Of a stretch of DNA of 28,006 nt, positions 1 to 9,948 are shown piece by piece. Each line of letters begins with the position of its first letter. Within the stretch, counting starts at the first letter, position 1. Source of the DNA: Tritrichomonas foetus (Eukaryota; Parabasalia; Tritrichomonadida; Tritrichomonadidae); the NCBI GenBank assembly GCA_001839685.1, contig MLAK01000721.1:1-28006 (forward strand), in the 5' to 3' direction. The notes beneath the pieces were generated by a model that was given only the letters and a program-made list of their open reading frames with translations, had not been told where the DNA came from and made no database searches. The translations under genes were made by a program, and so were the position numbers.

Positions 1-21
1 TGGTAGTGTCAGTGGTAGGAC

Positions 22-76
22 AAAGGTTTATGGGATGGTCCCACAAAATCTTTGGGGGACCATTTTGTAAACCTTT
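22..76. repeat. Two-tier inverted repeat (hairpin) at window edge
   Basis: AAAGGTTTA at 22-30 pairs with TAAACCTTT at 68-76, and GGTCCC at 37-42 pairs with GGGACC at 56-61. The two stems are separated by a symmetrical 6/6 internal loop and closed by a 13-base loop. No reading frame covers it. It could be a structured RNA, part of a repeat that continues outside the window, or chance. The remaining bases up to 308 show nothing else clear. Confidence 0.5.
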
Positions 77-308
77 CATATAGGAGGTCAATATTGAAAA
101 ATATTATTATTTTAATGATGTGTTGGTTATGATGATGATTATACAATCAGATATATACCATATATTTATATGAAGATTAATTAAATGACTCTTTGTGATT
201 CCAAAACCATCAATTTTTTGATGAATCTGTGATAAATTATAAATTGGCCTAAAACTGAATAAATTGACTATCACTTTTCTCTCCAAATCTAACTATTTAA
301 TTCGCATT

Positions 309-959
309 ATGTCCTCGCACCTTCTTTCTCGATGCAAAGCACTTACCAGCGATTTAACTGAGAGACCATTGAACTCCTATTTTATTGATCCAGTTAAAAA
401 TTTGGACAATTACTTCGAAATAATCAAAACTCCAATGGACTACCGCACGATAAACAATAACCTAAAAAACGATAAATATTCCTCTGCTCTCGAATGGTAC
501 AACGATGTCTGCTTAATTTATGATAATGCAATGACTTATCATCCAAAGGGATCTGTTTTTCACTCTATTGCGAAATACAATAAGAAAGAATTTCAAAAAC
601 TCGCATTGGGAATCGGTTGTCCTGATCCACAGAGCTGGTACGACCTCACGTGCAAAACCATGCAAAAATTATCAACGGCAATTGCGAACGGGCCTGTTCC
701 GCAGGGCATCGATCCGCTTCTTCTTTCTATCGTCAAGAAGGCCGAACTTATGCCGCCGCCAACGCCTCAATTAATTGCAGATCTCGTCGCCAAAATAAAC
801 GGGAAGCTGGAAGATCAAAACATCAAATTGGACGTTATGAGCCTTTTAAAAGAAACCCAGCCGTCCCTCAAAATTGATGGCGAAAAATTGACAATCGATG
901 CTGATTCGCTATCAGACATAACTTTGAATGCTCTTTCATTATATGTGAAGGCACATTAA
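309..959 (+). CDS. Single bromodomain plus NET-like domain protein (minimal BET-type chromatin reader)
   Basis: The ATG at 309 gives 216 residues. The frame is open upstream to 264 but offers only a TTG there. Residues about 5-90 form a bromodomain: there is a shelf-like YFIDPV, the TPMDYRTI loop (PMDxxTI signature), and the DNAMTYHP segment before helix C. Residues about 148-216 resemble the extra-terminal (NET) domain of BET proteins, with PSL, then an acidic/hydrophobic strand and a final TLxxLxxYV helix. Bromodomains bind acetyl-lysine on histones, and NET domains recruit partner proteins, so a nuclear chromatin role is inferred. Metazoan BET proteins usually have two bromodomains; this one has one. 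The Asn that normally anchors acetyl-lysine is His78 here (YH instead of YN). A TCACT initiator-like site lies at 271-275, and the stop codon runs into TAAA. Confidence 0.85.
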   Translation: MSSHLLSRCKALTSDLTERPLNSYFIDPVKNLDNYFEIIKTPMDYRTINNNLKNDKYSSALEWYNDVCLIYDNAMTYHPKGSVFHSIAKYNKKEFQKLALGIGCPDPQSWYDLTCKTMQKLSTAIANGPVPQGIDPLLLSIVKKAELMPPPTPQLIADLVAKINGKLEDQNIKLDVMSLLKETQPSLKIDGEKLTIDADSLSDITLNALSLYVKAH

Positions 960-1151
960 ATTTGTTAGGAAAATTTTTAAAGGAATTTATAATAAATGAT
1001 ATATACTATATACTTAATTTTATTTCGCCAAATTTTTTTTTCTTCATTTCGAACACTTTTTAATATGATCGCTGGAATGATGTGGCTCAAGCATACTTCA
1101 AGAGTGAATAATGTTTTGTGCTTTTCTTGATGATTTCAATAGATTATTGTA
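960..1151. other. AT-rich intergenic spacer
   Basis: This spacer follows the bromodomain gene. I see no gene or repeat in it. Confidence 0.4.
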
Positions 1152-1491
1152 TTATCTTGAGATAAAATGAAATTCATGTATCAGATTATTTAGGGAGAAA
1201 GCTTTTAATGGATTTTGTTCTGATTTATCAAGCACTAAAATTTCATTTTTTTGGTAGAAATGATGCTGCACCAATTTTTGTAGAAAATCACTCCTCCTCG
1301 AATCACAACATTAGTTACACTTTCAAATTAAGAATCTAGTAAACTATCATCATAATGGCGCCAAGCTGAGCCGTCTTTTTCCAAATGGTAGTCATTCCAG
1401 AATCACCACAATAAATAATCGAACTCAAAGAAACAACCTCTCTCGACTTGACAGACATTCAAACCTTGAATGTCAACCTGAAGTTAGGCAT
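1152..1491 (-). pseudogene. Possible relic of a ubiquitin-specific protease C-terminus
   Basis: Reading the minus strand from 1491, one frame gives SLSSIIYCGDSGMT. This recalls the strand before the His box of USP/UCH-type deubiquitinases, which is usually of the form LxxIIxHxG. After a frame change the sequence reads EKDGSAWRHYDDSLLDS, which fits the conserved W-x-x-(Y/F)-D-D-S segment that follows the catalytic His. After a further stop it reads SVTNVVIRGGVIFYKNW, which could be the closing strand. Stops and a frame change interrupt the reading and the GHY triplet itself is missing, so this would be a dead fragment. The match is by motif only and could be chance. Confidence 0.3.
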
Positions 1492-1757
1492 TTGTAAATC
1501 AAGAAATAATCTGAAGATATGATTTTCATTTCACAATCATTAAAAATAAGAAACACGATGTTCCACTTTGATTTCACAACAATCACTTGGCAAGTAGTAA
1601 TTAGTATTGGCTCAATGGTGATCTCAACAAATCAAAAAATCTTTTACGACAATCATTTTTCGCTTTTACAGTGTCTCCAAAAAGTGCTTCTTCGCTTTTT
1701 TAGTGGAAAAAAAAAATAGAAATAAACTTAGTTTTATTAAGAAAAATAAATATAGCC

Positions 1758-2453
1758 TTACTTTGACGTAAGCATTTGTTCGAGCTGCTGCTTCAATTGT
1801 GCGGTCTGTCTCTTCAAGAATGCTGTTTCGTCTTCGTGGATTTTTGTCATCTGCACGCGATAGTCCTCCTCTCTCTTTTCTATCGACTCGATTTTCGCCT
1901 GAAGCTCGGCGGCCTTCAATTCGAGCTGCCTTTTTTCTTCCTTCAATTTGATATTTTCCGCTTCGACCTCGTCTTTTCCGGCTTCGACCTGGGTGGCCTT
2001 CTTCATCCCCCAGGTGATTGCAGATTCGTAGAGCGCTTGATAGGCTGCGATTGTGGTCCTGAGTTCATCTCTTACACGAACTAGCAGTAATCCACGGGCG
2101 GAGCAGTCAATTGTGACCTGTCGTATAATTTCGTCGAAGCATTGTCCATAAAGTTCTGATCGGACTGGACAAATTCCTGTTTCGCGGGCTTTTCTTTGCT
2201 GCAACATTTGATCGAGCTGATGTTGAAGCTTGACGACTTCTGTCCTTGTTGCTGGTTGAGTGCTGACATATTGAATGTAGTCTTGTCCATCTTCAACGAA
2301 TTCTCTTGGAGGCAAAATTGAATTTAATACGTCGCGAGTTAAAGGATCTGAAGATTGGTCGTTCTGCATTGTTCGCGTTTTTTTCGTAGATGAAGCTCCG
2401 GCTAAGACTGGAACATCGTATTTAAGGAGAGTTTCTTTGAGTGGTTCGCTCAT
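1758..2453 (-). CDS. DNALI1: Axonemal inner-arm dynein light chain p28 (DNALI1 family)
   Basis: The protein has 231 residues and starts at an ATG (2451-2453). After a low-complexity N-terminus, the conserved core begins near residue 47 (ILPPREFVEDGQDYIQYV), runs through the block around GICPVRSELYGQCFDEIIRQ and continues to the RVRDELRTTIAAYQALYESAI segment. The last 75 or so residues are a charged coiled coil. Length and order match DNALI1/p28. This subunit binds actin-associated single-headed inner-arm dynein heavy chains in the flagellar axoneme. It is divergent with the FKBP gene; the 355-bp spacer between them shows only AT-rich sequence. Identification is by family recall of motifs and is strong. 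Confidence 0.93.
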   Translation of the reverse strand: MSEPLKETLLKYDVPVLAGASSTKKTRTMQNDQSSDPLTRDVLNSILPPREFVEDGQDYIQYVSTQPATRTEVVKLQHQLDQMLQQRKARETGICPVRSELYGQCFDEIIRQVTIDCSARGLLLVRVRDELRTTIAAYQALYESAITWGMKKATQVEAGKDEVEAENIKLKEEKRQLELKAAELQAKIESIEKREEDYRVQMTKIHEDETAFLKRQTAQLKQQLEQMLTSK

Positions 2454-2808
2454 TTATTTTTGTAAAATTAGGTAACGTTTTTTTTTTTTTGAAGAAATTT
2501 TGGGTCCCCTTGGGTCCCCTTTCAATATCCGGCTATTTATGTGTTGAAATGATATGTTTTTTGTATGCGTTTTTATCGTATTCTGCTGTCATATTATTTA
2601 TAAATATCTCCATTTCTATTGTGATTAGAAATAAAATTACTTATATGAAACGAACTTAATATTTGTGGTAATATATTTTTACAGGTAGGAAATATATTTA
2701 GTTGTCTTTTCGTTGAGATCAAACCGGTGATATTTGACCTTAGATTCGTCAATTGACCCCTTTTGTTTATCTTTTCAAAAAGTTTGAAGATCAAAATTGA
2801 AACTTGAC

Positions 2809-3213
2809 ATGTTTTGCTTTTTATTACTGTCGCTCACATATGCTGTGTCAGAGAAACCATACAAACCAGACATCAAAGTTGGAATCATTAGAAAAGCGAA
2901 GAAATGCAAAAAAATTATCACGGAAGAATGCCTCGTTTATGCAAACATAGAAGCGCGCGTTGAAGGACAGCCTCTTCCCGTCGTTTCGACAAACAAAACC
3001 GGTAAGCCGATGTATTTCAAACTGTCGTCCACGAAAGTCATACCCGGATTCAAAAAGGGATTATTAGGAGCTTGCAAAGGTGAAATCAGAAAAATTACAA
3101 TTCCGCCGGCACTTGCGTATGAATCCAAATTTATTGACGGACTCTTCCCACCTTATTCCACGTGGGTTGTAAATGTAGAAATTGTTGAAATTCTTGATTC
3201 ATCGTCCCACTAA
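2809..3213 (+). CDS. Secreted or ER-lumenal FKBP-type peptidyl-prolyl isomerase, divergent active site
   Basis: The ATG at 2809 gives 134 residues; the frame opens a few codons earlier only with TTG. Residues 1-13 (MFCFLLLSLTYAV) are a likely signal peptide, so the product probably enters the secretory pathway. No KDEL-like retrieval signal is present (it ends DSSSH). Residues about 39-128 are an FKBP fold: KVIPGFKKGLLGACKGE corresponds to the VIxGWxxxLxxMxxGE block, IPPALAYES to the IPPxLAYG block, and PPYSTWVVNVEIVEI to the last strand. FKBPs isomerise prolyl bonds during folding. Several canonical pocket residues differ: Trp of VIxGW is Phe81, the FDSS-type loop with the catalytic Asp is not recognisable, and the last-strand Phe is Val. 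Catalysis may be weak or absent. Confidence 0.85.
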   Translation: MFCFLLLSLTYAVSEKPYKPDIKVGIIRKAKKCKKIITEECLVYANIEARVEGQPLPVVSTNKTGKPMYFKLSSTKVIPGFKKGLLGACKGEIRKITIPPALAYESKFIDGLFPPYSTWVVNVEIVEILDSSSH

Positions 3214-3612
3214 TTTTTTTATATATTTTTAAAAAACATGATAAAGATATTCTTAAATGTAATAAACAATATATCACTTTCTAGTATTGACTGAAGTTTA
3301 TTTGATGTGCATTTTAAAATAATGTGATGGGAACATATATTTCTAATTGCATTTGCATGGTGGTTGGATAAATGTAGTGATTTTCATGACTTCTACTTGA
3401 GATCTACATAAAACCGTTAACTGATTATACACAAAATGTAAATAAAATTAACTTGGAATGAAATTAACTTGAAATTAAATTAACTTGAAAAGAAACTAAC
3501 TTGAAATGCAAGTCAATTCATACAAGAAAGTTGAAAAAGAAGAAAAGAAATTAATAGTATTTTTCTTGCATTTATTGATAATTAGAAAAAAATAAAATAA
3601 AATAAAATAAAA
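3214..3612. other. Intergenic spacer with short simple repeats
   Basis: The spacer lies between the convergent FKBP and CFAP70 genes. It holds four tandem 16-bp units and, next to the CFAP70 stop, an AAAAT-type run at about 3587-3612. No gene is seen. Confidence 0.6.
3447..3510. repeat. Tandem repeat, four copies of a 16-bp unit
   Basis: The unit is close to ATTAACTTGAAATGAA. Copies begin at 3447, 3463, 3479 and 3495 and differ by a few substitutions. The array is intergenic. Confidence 0.8.
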
Positions 3613-6234
3613 TTAATCGGAATCAACATCATCTTTGTTTTCGTCATCTGAGTTGAGTAATTCTTCTTCTTCTTCATTATTGCTTTCATTTTCATACAAT
3701 TTTGCTTCTTTCAATTTTTTAATCAAAGCTTCATCTGTCAAATTCCATTTTCTCGCCATATCTGCTGCATGTTCAGCTTCTTCAGATCTGTCCATTTTGA
3801 GTGAGAAAAGTGCCAAATGTGCCCAAACTTCGGGATGTCTTGGATTTACAACAGTTGCACGATTCAAAAGTTCATCGGCCTGTTTATACTTCTCCATATG
3901 AATCGAAGCAATAGCAAGCCCAAGGAGTACTGATGCACTTTGTGGTGAGCATTGGAACAAAATTGATTCTGCTTTAAGGTATTCACCCATTCTAATATAA
4001 ATGAAACCAAGACGGAGTGCGGCACCTTGTTCAAAGCGCATTTCAAGACCTTGATCAAACCATTTTGCTGCTTCTTCAAATCTTTCTCTTTCATATTCAA
4101 TATGACCAAGTAAAAGTAAAGCATCTGCGGTTTTTTCAATACTTACTGCACGTCCTAAAAATGAAACAGCTTTAGAAAAGTCATGTAAATGATAATGTAA
4201 CTTTCCAAAAATATACATTACTTCAGATGTTTCTCCTTTCGCCATTTGTTCCTGTGCAATTAATTGTTCGGCGAAAACAACATCCATCATTTCCATTAAT
4301 TCAGAAGCAAAAGGAATTGGTGATTCTCCCTCTTTCAAAATTGGTTTTGCTGGAAGATTTGCAAGACCGTTCAAAATAGACAAAACAACTTCAACAATTC
4401 TATCCATGAAATGTGCTGAATTTAAGAATTCAATCGCTTCTACATACTTTTCTTGTCTTGTTAATAAAGATGCAAAAAGAATGGAAAGTTTGAGATGATT
4501 TGGATCACATGTTAATCCTCTTCTCACGCACTCTTCTGCTCTAGAAACGTCACAATGTTTCAACATTAAGCAGGAATAAAGCCACCAAGCATCAGCGTCA
4601 GAAAGGTCCATAGCAAGGAGTTCTTCAAGGAGTTCTGCAGCTGCTGATTTCCTTCCCATGAGTTCTGCTTCATCACTTTCTTTAATAAGGAACTCACGTG
4701 GATCAACTGGTTTGCGGGGTGGAATGAAAATGTCAGGAAGTTGTTTTCCAAGTTCATCATGAAGATACATTGGTAAAATTGCTTGTAGCATTTGCATCTG
4801 TTGGTCAGATTGTGCTTGATGTGCTAAAGAAAATTCAGAAAATGTATAAGAAATTGCAATCCTTAACTTTTCTAAAGCAACATGATAAGATGGCATTTTG
4901 TTTAGAAGTGGTTGAAGATCATCTGGAAAATCAGGAACAGCAAGTTGACAATCTTGCCTTGTTTTCTGAGCTGATGCGATTTCTACAGCCAAACGGTGAA
5001 CAGCTTCTCTAAATTGAGTTGTTGCTTCTTGAAGCTTATGTGCGCGAGTTTCTGGGTTCTTCTTACATAGTTCTGATGGTTTAACAGTTGGGTGTGGCAC
5101 GAGCGGCTTTAGAACCAAAGCATGAGAGAATTGAAGATCAACGAGAAGTTGGGAATGTCCATCAAAACCATCAGCATCTGTAAATTCCTGCCAAAAAGTG
5201 GCAAGTGCACGAATTTGCTTTTTATCTTTAGGTGTAATGTTTCGTTTCGGTTTTCGCTTGGGAGCATTTCTGGAGTTCACTTTGCGGGCTTGCTGTCGAC
5301 CCTTCTTTGGATCAGGCTCTTCTGGTGGAAGTGTTGGATCCGGCACACGAATTGGTTCTTCATCTGCCATTTTGAATATTGGAATATCAGCAGCAAAGTG
5401 TGATTGGCCAGGCTTGGTGAACTCAGAATCAGCAAACGAACCACGGCCTGTAACAAGTGGAGCAATTGTATCCTGAATTGGAAAGTTTGAAAAATCTTCA
5501 TTTAATTCTCTTCTTACTTCAACTTGAACTTCCGCGCCTTCTTCCAAAATCGCATTAACGGATGATGCCGGCATAAATACACGAGAAACGCCATCCCACT
5601 TCACTGATGGCGGATCATCGAATACATATGAACCGGCGGGCAATTGGATGATCCGGCCACCCGGGAATTTAAATGCGACTATGTAATCAAATGTATGAAC
5701 TTTATCGTCTTTATGAAGAGTGGATTCAATTATGGCTCGTGGAAGATTCGTCAATTCTTCAACTTTCAGGCGCATGATTGCGGATCCGTTTGCGTCCTCG
5801 GCAGATAGAAGCGGTTCGTTCAGCGTGAACGAAATATGAAGTGATGGGGCTGTAATTGAAGCATCGAATTCTCCATCTTCGCAATGTTTTCCAATCAAAT
5901 CGGCGGAAATTGACAACTTTCTATGAATCAAAAGCGGATCGAGATACATTTGAAATTCAAAAGCGGACGTTTGATGACGTAAATCTGCAGAAACCGATTT
6001 CAATACGATTTTCATTGGTTCGCTGATTAATTTGTCAAAGCAATTTGGTATTGTCGTGTCAATTGGAAATGATGCATCAAATCCAATCTCGAAAGTATCT
6101 TCAGCGGGAATGGCGTTGGAATTTTTTGTTGTCGATTCTGGAAATGTAACGTAAACTTGAACATGAGATCGCGAGGCAACAGATGCTGGATACCCTGTGC
6201 AAGTTCCAATATGTAAAACACCTTCAATACTCAT
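3613..6234 (-). CDS. CFAP70: Cilia- and flagella-associated protein 70 (CFAP70/TTC18)
   Basis: The protein has 873 residues from an ATG at 6232-6234. The N-terminal half is beta-rich (about residues 1-260), as in CFAP70, where it has been described as an immunoglobulin-like or ASH-like region. A basic linker (about 300-335, KKGRQQARKVNSRNAPKRKP) follows, then a conserved helical block with ALATFWQEFTDADGFDGHSQ. Residues about 530-845 carry TPR repeats (for example DADAWWLYSCLMLKHCDVSRAEE, then ALLLLGHIEYERERFEEAAK), and the tail is acidic (EEEEELLNSDDENKDD). CFAP70 acts in the axoneme near the outer dynein arm base and is needed for normal beating. At 873 residues it is somewhat shorter than the roughly 1,100-residue animal protein. 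It is one of three flagellar genes in the window. Confidence 0.85.
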   Translation of the reverse strand: MSIEGVLHIGTCTGYPASVASRSHVQVYVTFPESTTKNSNAIPAEDTFEIGFDASFPIDTTIPNCFDKLISEPMKIVLKSVSADLRHQTSAFEFQMYLDPLLIHRKLSISADLIGKHCEDGEFDASITAPSLHISFTLNEPLLSAEDANGSAIMRLKVEELTNLPRAIIESTLHKDDKVHTFDYIVAFKFPGGRIIQLPAGSYVFDDPPSVKWDGVSRVFMPASSVNAILEEGAEVQVEVRRELNEDFSNFPIQDTIAPLVTGRGSFADSEFTKPGQSHFAADIPIFKMADEEPIRVPDPTLPPEEPDPKKGRQQARKVNSRNAPKRKPKRNITPKDKKQIRALATFWQEFTDADGFDGHSQLLVDLQFSHALVLKPLVPHPTVKPSELCKKNPETRAHKLQEATTQFREAVHRLAVEIASAQKTRQDCQLAVPDFPDDLQPLLNKMPSYHVALEKLRIAISYTFSEFSLAHQAQSDQQMQMLQAILPMYLHDELGKQLPDIFIPPRKPVDPREFLIKESDEAELMGRKSAAAELLEELLAMDLSDADAWWLYSCLMLKHCDVSRAEECVRRGLTCDPNHLKLSILFASLLTRQEKYVEAIEFLNSAHFMDRIVEVVLSILNGLANLPAKPILKEGESPIPFASELMEMMDVVFAEQLIAQEQMAKGETSEVMYIFGKLHYHLHDFSKAVSFLGRAVSIEKTADALLLLGHIEYERERFEEAAKWFDQGLEMRFEQGAALRLGFIYIRMGEYLKAESILFQCSPQSASVLLGLAIASIHMEKYKQADELLNRATVVNPRHPEVWAHLALFSLKMDRSEEAEHAADMARKWNLTDEALIKKLKEAKLYENESNNEEEEELLNSDDENKDDVDSD

Positions 6235-6240
6235 TTAAAA

Positions 6241-9200
6241 ATTTAAGACGGATTTTGTTTTGATGGAATTTCCAACGGATTTTTTTTGGAATATGATGAA
6301 TTGACCTTTTAACGTGAAATAGATGCAGCTCCCTTTATCGTATTTAATAAACGGTCAATATGTTTGAAGGTGAAAATTAATGGTTAGTTTTTCGGTTTAT
6401 TTTGACCTTAACTAATGTCAAATGTAATTTACCTACATTAAGGTTAAATTTTTTTTTATAAATTGGTTGGAAGCTCACAATTTGCAAAGTCTTCTTTTGA
6501 TGAAGAAATGTATAAATTCGATTTTAATTCTTATGTAGATGACTTTCATACGAGAAAAATCAAAATTAATGAATTTATGAATGAGGAAAAATGAAATAAA
6601 ATTAATTAAATTACATTGAATAGTTTACATGATATTTTGTGAAGACGTAAAACCTGTTCAAGCAAATGGCTCAAATCTCAGATGGTTAGAGAAATTTTCA
6701 ATCCAATCAATAAATCAACAAAACACAAGATATTCTTTAATCGATTATATTGCCGAAAAAGGTGATCAAATTTTCACCAAATGATCATAATTTGAAAAAT
6801 TGTTGGGTCGTTTTTTTCCGAGATACTCTGACCATGCATATGATTCTAAACATATATCTTCTTTCATTAGAGAAAAAGACAAAGTAATATCGACATAAAA
6901 CCGCTTTTCAATCAGCTATTCAAAAATTCAAGTATTTTAAATTTATCCAACCAATCTGTCAGAAAAAGATTTTTCGTCACATCCAATAATTAAGGTGACG
7001 AAAGAACTTTTTCAGAATAATCACGAATTTAAATTGGATCTATTAATTACATTTCTCAAAATTAGGAGTTTAATACAAAAATTATCACTCAAAATTCTTT
7101 GGATAACAAATTTGAGTGTTTTACTCATAAGAATTTTTCAATATTATTAAAATTTCATGAAATATTCTATCCAATTTACTTTAAAATTAATCTATCTTTG
7201 ATGGAAAAAAAGATGTATACAAACCAAATAGTCTTAACGTACGAAATCACTAAAATGATCCTTATCATCAGTATTACTTAATACCATCAGTCAAAAATCA
7301 AAACCCAAATAGCTAAAAGAATGANGAAAATTTCCCTTATCGCAAACTTCGCAAATGGCCGAATTCAAAAATATTTCGAAAATGATTCTGAAGAAGCTAT
7401 TGTTTCAGTTTTCGGGTGAACAGCTTTCAGTCAATTGTTAAATCTATTTTTTATAGTTATGATCCATATTTATTCATAGTTTTGAAATTTTGCAACAATT
7501 AAACCGAAAAAAGAGCGATTTTGGAGAAAGCCTAAAAAAAAATTGTGAGAAGCTTTTTTTCCAAGAATCACAAAGATTATAATACTGCTTCCCATAATTC
7601 TATTTACACTTCTTCTATCGATTTTTAATTAAAAATCGCGAAAATTTTGATAGTTTTAACTCAGTGATGTTGAATTAATTCAATTTCCATTTGACANATA
7701 TGAATGTATTGAAATCTTTTCTGTCATAAAATTTTAGTATATGAAGAAAATAGACTGGCAGTCCTCAACAGCACATTCTCAAGCAGGGATACAGATACAA
7801 CGATTGAAAGACCAAATCAAGAAAAATGGAATCCAATATGTTTTTTTCCAGACTCGATGCCAAGTGAATTTTCTGATGACTCGCCATTTAGATGGCAAAA
7901 CATTCGTAATCTTCTCATTGATGCCTAAATTTTTTTTATTTATATCAAAATTATTAATATTTTTTTTATACTTCATTTTTGTATTTTGGAAAACATTATA
8001 ATTTTCGATGGAGGGCCATATGATAATAAAAAGCACGATTTATGATAAGAAATAATCAAGATATTAATGCTATAAAATCACTTTTTATCTCAATAATTCT
8101 CAGAAATTTCTGTGGGGTTTATTTTTTTCTCACAATTTTTTTTTGGATTTGGTTTTCTCTGTATCTTGATTTTTAAATTATAATATTTATATATTATTAA
8201 TAGGATTACAATTAAATATTTTTTAGATGACAATAATATCAACAATTATTCATTTAGATCTCTCAATAGTCTTCTACATCTAGAGCTAGTTAGTTTGTAT
8301 ACATCTGTATTGTGTTAATTATTCTGAATATTCTCAAATACTTTACTATTTTTTTGCTTTCTCGAATTCATTTCGAAACGACCTGATGAGAAAATTCGAA
8401 TCATTTATTCATAAATATAGTAGTTAGCATTATAATATTTAACATACATAAATAAAGCGCGAAAAAAATCAGATAGCCATCGAATAATAACGATTTAGTA
8501 GTTCATGTGAATTTGAATTTGATATCCTTCCAATTCGATTTTAATAATCTCAATTTGAACAATCAAAATTCTGTCTTATTAATATTGTGAACGTAATATA
8601 AAAATAGTCAATTCATATTTCCAATTTCTGAGTGAATCTAAATAATATTTAAGAATTTAACTGAATATTTATTGAATGACTTTGAATAAAAAATATTGAA
8701 TAAGAAAGAAATCTATTTTGAGTACGAATTGAATAAATTTATCAAAAATATCCGAAATTGAATGTTTCGTTAAATGTGGATCATCCATGGAGATTATTTA
8801 ATATAATTGGGGATCAAAATATCTGTGAGTGAGAAAAATGCTCTTTAAAAATTATGACCAAATAATATTTGAAAAGTTATTTCTCTGAAATTTTTCGGCT
8901 CACATTTTTTGGTCATTTTTAAAGTTAAATATGATATACTATATATTTTAAGCAAAAAATAAATTTCATTATCAAGAAATATCCGAGTAATCAATTTGAA
9001 TTCATTCAATTTTTCTATGTGTCTTTTCTTCTATATCACAATATTACTTTTGATGGGATAATTGTCTAGTTATTTCAATGGAAATAAATTTACATGTATT
9101 CAATTGTAACTCTATATTGAATAAATTATTTTTGTCAAACTTGAAACAATGTTGATAAGATCAGCTTTTCCTTCATCTTCTTGTCAGTTGCACCATCATA

Positions 9201-9621
9201 TGGTTGAATATACATGCTTAAACAGATAATAGTGAAAATAAAATAATAATAAAATAAAAAAAAACAAATTATTGTTATGGTAATAATTTATTTCTATCGA
9301 ATGCAAATTTTGTCCTACATCACTTTTTCAATTCTTTACATATAATTAAATAGGAGAAAGAGATTGAAAATTAGATTTTCATGATTAGAGTTTGATAGAT
9401 TATTCTTCCTCGGCCTCCTGAAGGCTAGTGTTTGGATAAATAATTTGTAATCATAAAGTTCCTGACAGCTATGTTTCTTAATCATGCTTAAAATTGTAAA
9501 ACTCTGGATTTCATCATTTCATCATTACATGACATTCTGCTTGGGGTATGATCAAACGAAATTTATGTACGACAGCATATTGGGATTTATTTAAGATTCA
9601 CTTCTTCATTATAAAGAAAGA
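6241..9621. other. 3.4-kb gene-poor, AT-rich region with possible decayed coding fragments
   Basis: No intact gene was found. Short protein-like stretches broken by stops lie at about 6510-6790 and 7350-7420, and at about 7750-7930 in the frame reading ERPNQEKWNPICFFPDSM. The stretch at about 6645-6790 (RWLEKFSIQ... SLIDYIAEKG) loosely recalls part of a formin FH2 domain, but I would not rely on it. Two of the window's four undetermined bases (7325 and 7697) are here and the other two are in the transposon, which hints that this stretch is multi-copy sequence. From 8050 on it is very AT-rich with no recognisable content. Confidence 0.4.
6959..7016. repeat. Imperfect 22-bp inverted repeat with 14-base loop
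   Basis: The arm 6959-6980 (ending TTTTTCGTCAC) pairs with 6995-7016 (starting GTGACGAAAG) at 19 of 22 positions. It lies inside the decayed region. It may be the core of a palindromic repeat or mobile-element debris. Confidence 0.65.
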
Positions 9622-9879
9622 TTACCAAAAATAAGTTTCATCATTATCAGCAGCGATATTTACCTTCTTCTTTTGACCGAATTCACTGATATAATATAAT
9701 AGAATGGAGTTCTTCTTCTGCTTATTGTTGAAAGAATTTCTTTGGTTTCGTAATTTTAAAAATATTGGAAAATTGTTCAGATCATTTTCGTCTAATTGAT
9801 TTTCTTTTTCTTCTACTTCTTTTCCTTGGCTAAAATTATATGAGATAAGTACAAAAGCAACGATGGATAAAATGCACAT
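9622..9879 (-). CDS. Small hypothetical protein with possible signal peptide
   Basis: The ATG at 9877-9879 starts 85 residues. The first 19 (MCILSIVAFVLISYNFSQG) look like a signal peptide or a single membrane segment. The rest is polar and charged with no cysteine in the mature part, and I recognise no family. It sits about 70 bp downstream of the BUB3-like gene on the same strand. The hydrophobic start argues for a real small secreted or membrane peptide, but in AT-rich DNA such a frame can arise by chance. Confidence 0.35.
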   Translation of the reverse strand: MCILSIVAFVLISYNFSQGKEVEEKENQLDENDLNNFPIFLKLRNQRNSFNNKQKKNSILLYYISEFGQKKKVNIAADNDETYFW

Positions 9880-9948
9880 TATAAAAGTTTATTCTAAAAA
9901 CAAGAAAGATATAAAACACATGAAAAAAGTCAAGAAGAAGACAAAGAT

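Noticed and set aside
1519..1719. 66-residue plus-strand frame at 1519-1719 as a gene
   Set aside because: There is no motif, the end is a poly-A-like lysine run, and it is of chance length for AT-rich DNA.
7741..8036. Frames on both strands around 7741-8036 as genes
   Set aside because: There is no recognisable domain, the two strands overlap, one end is low-complexity, and the surrounding region looks decayed.
8360..8400. Dyad-like TCGAATTCATTTCGA and nearby AATTCGAATC as part of a tRNA gene
   Set aside because: No cloverleaf with acceptor and anticodon stems can be drawn around it. I found no tRNA or rRNA gene in the window.
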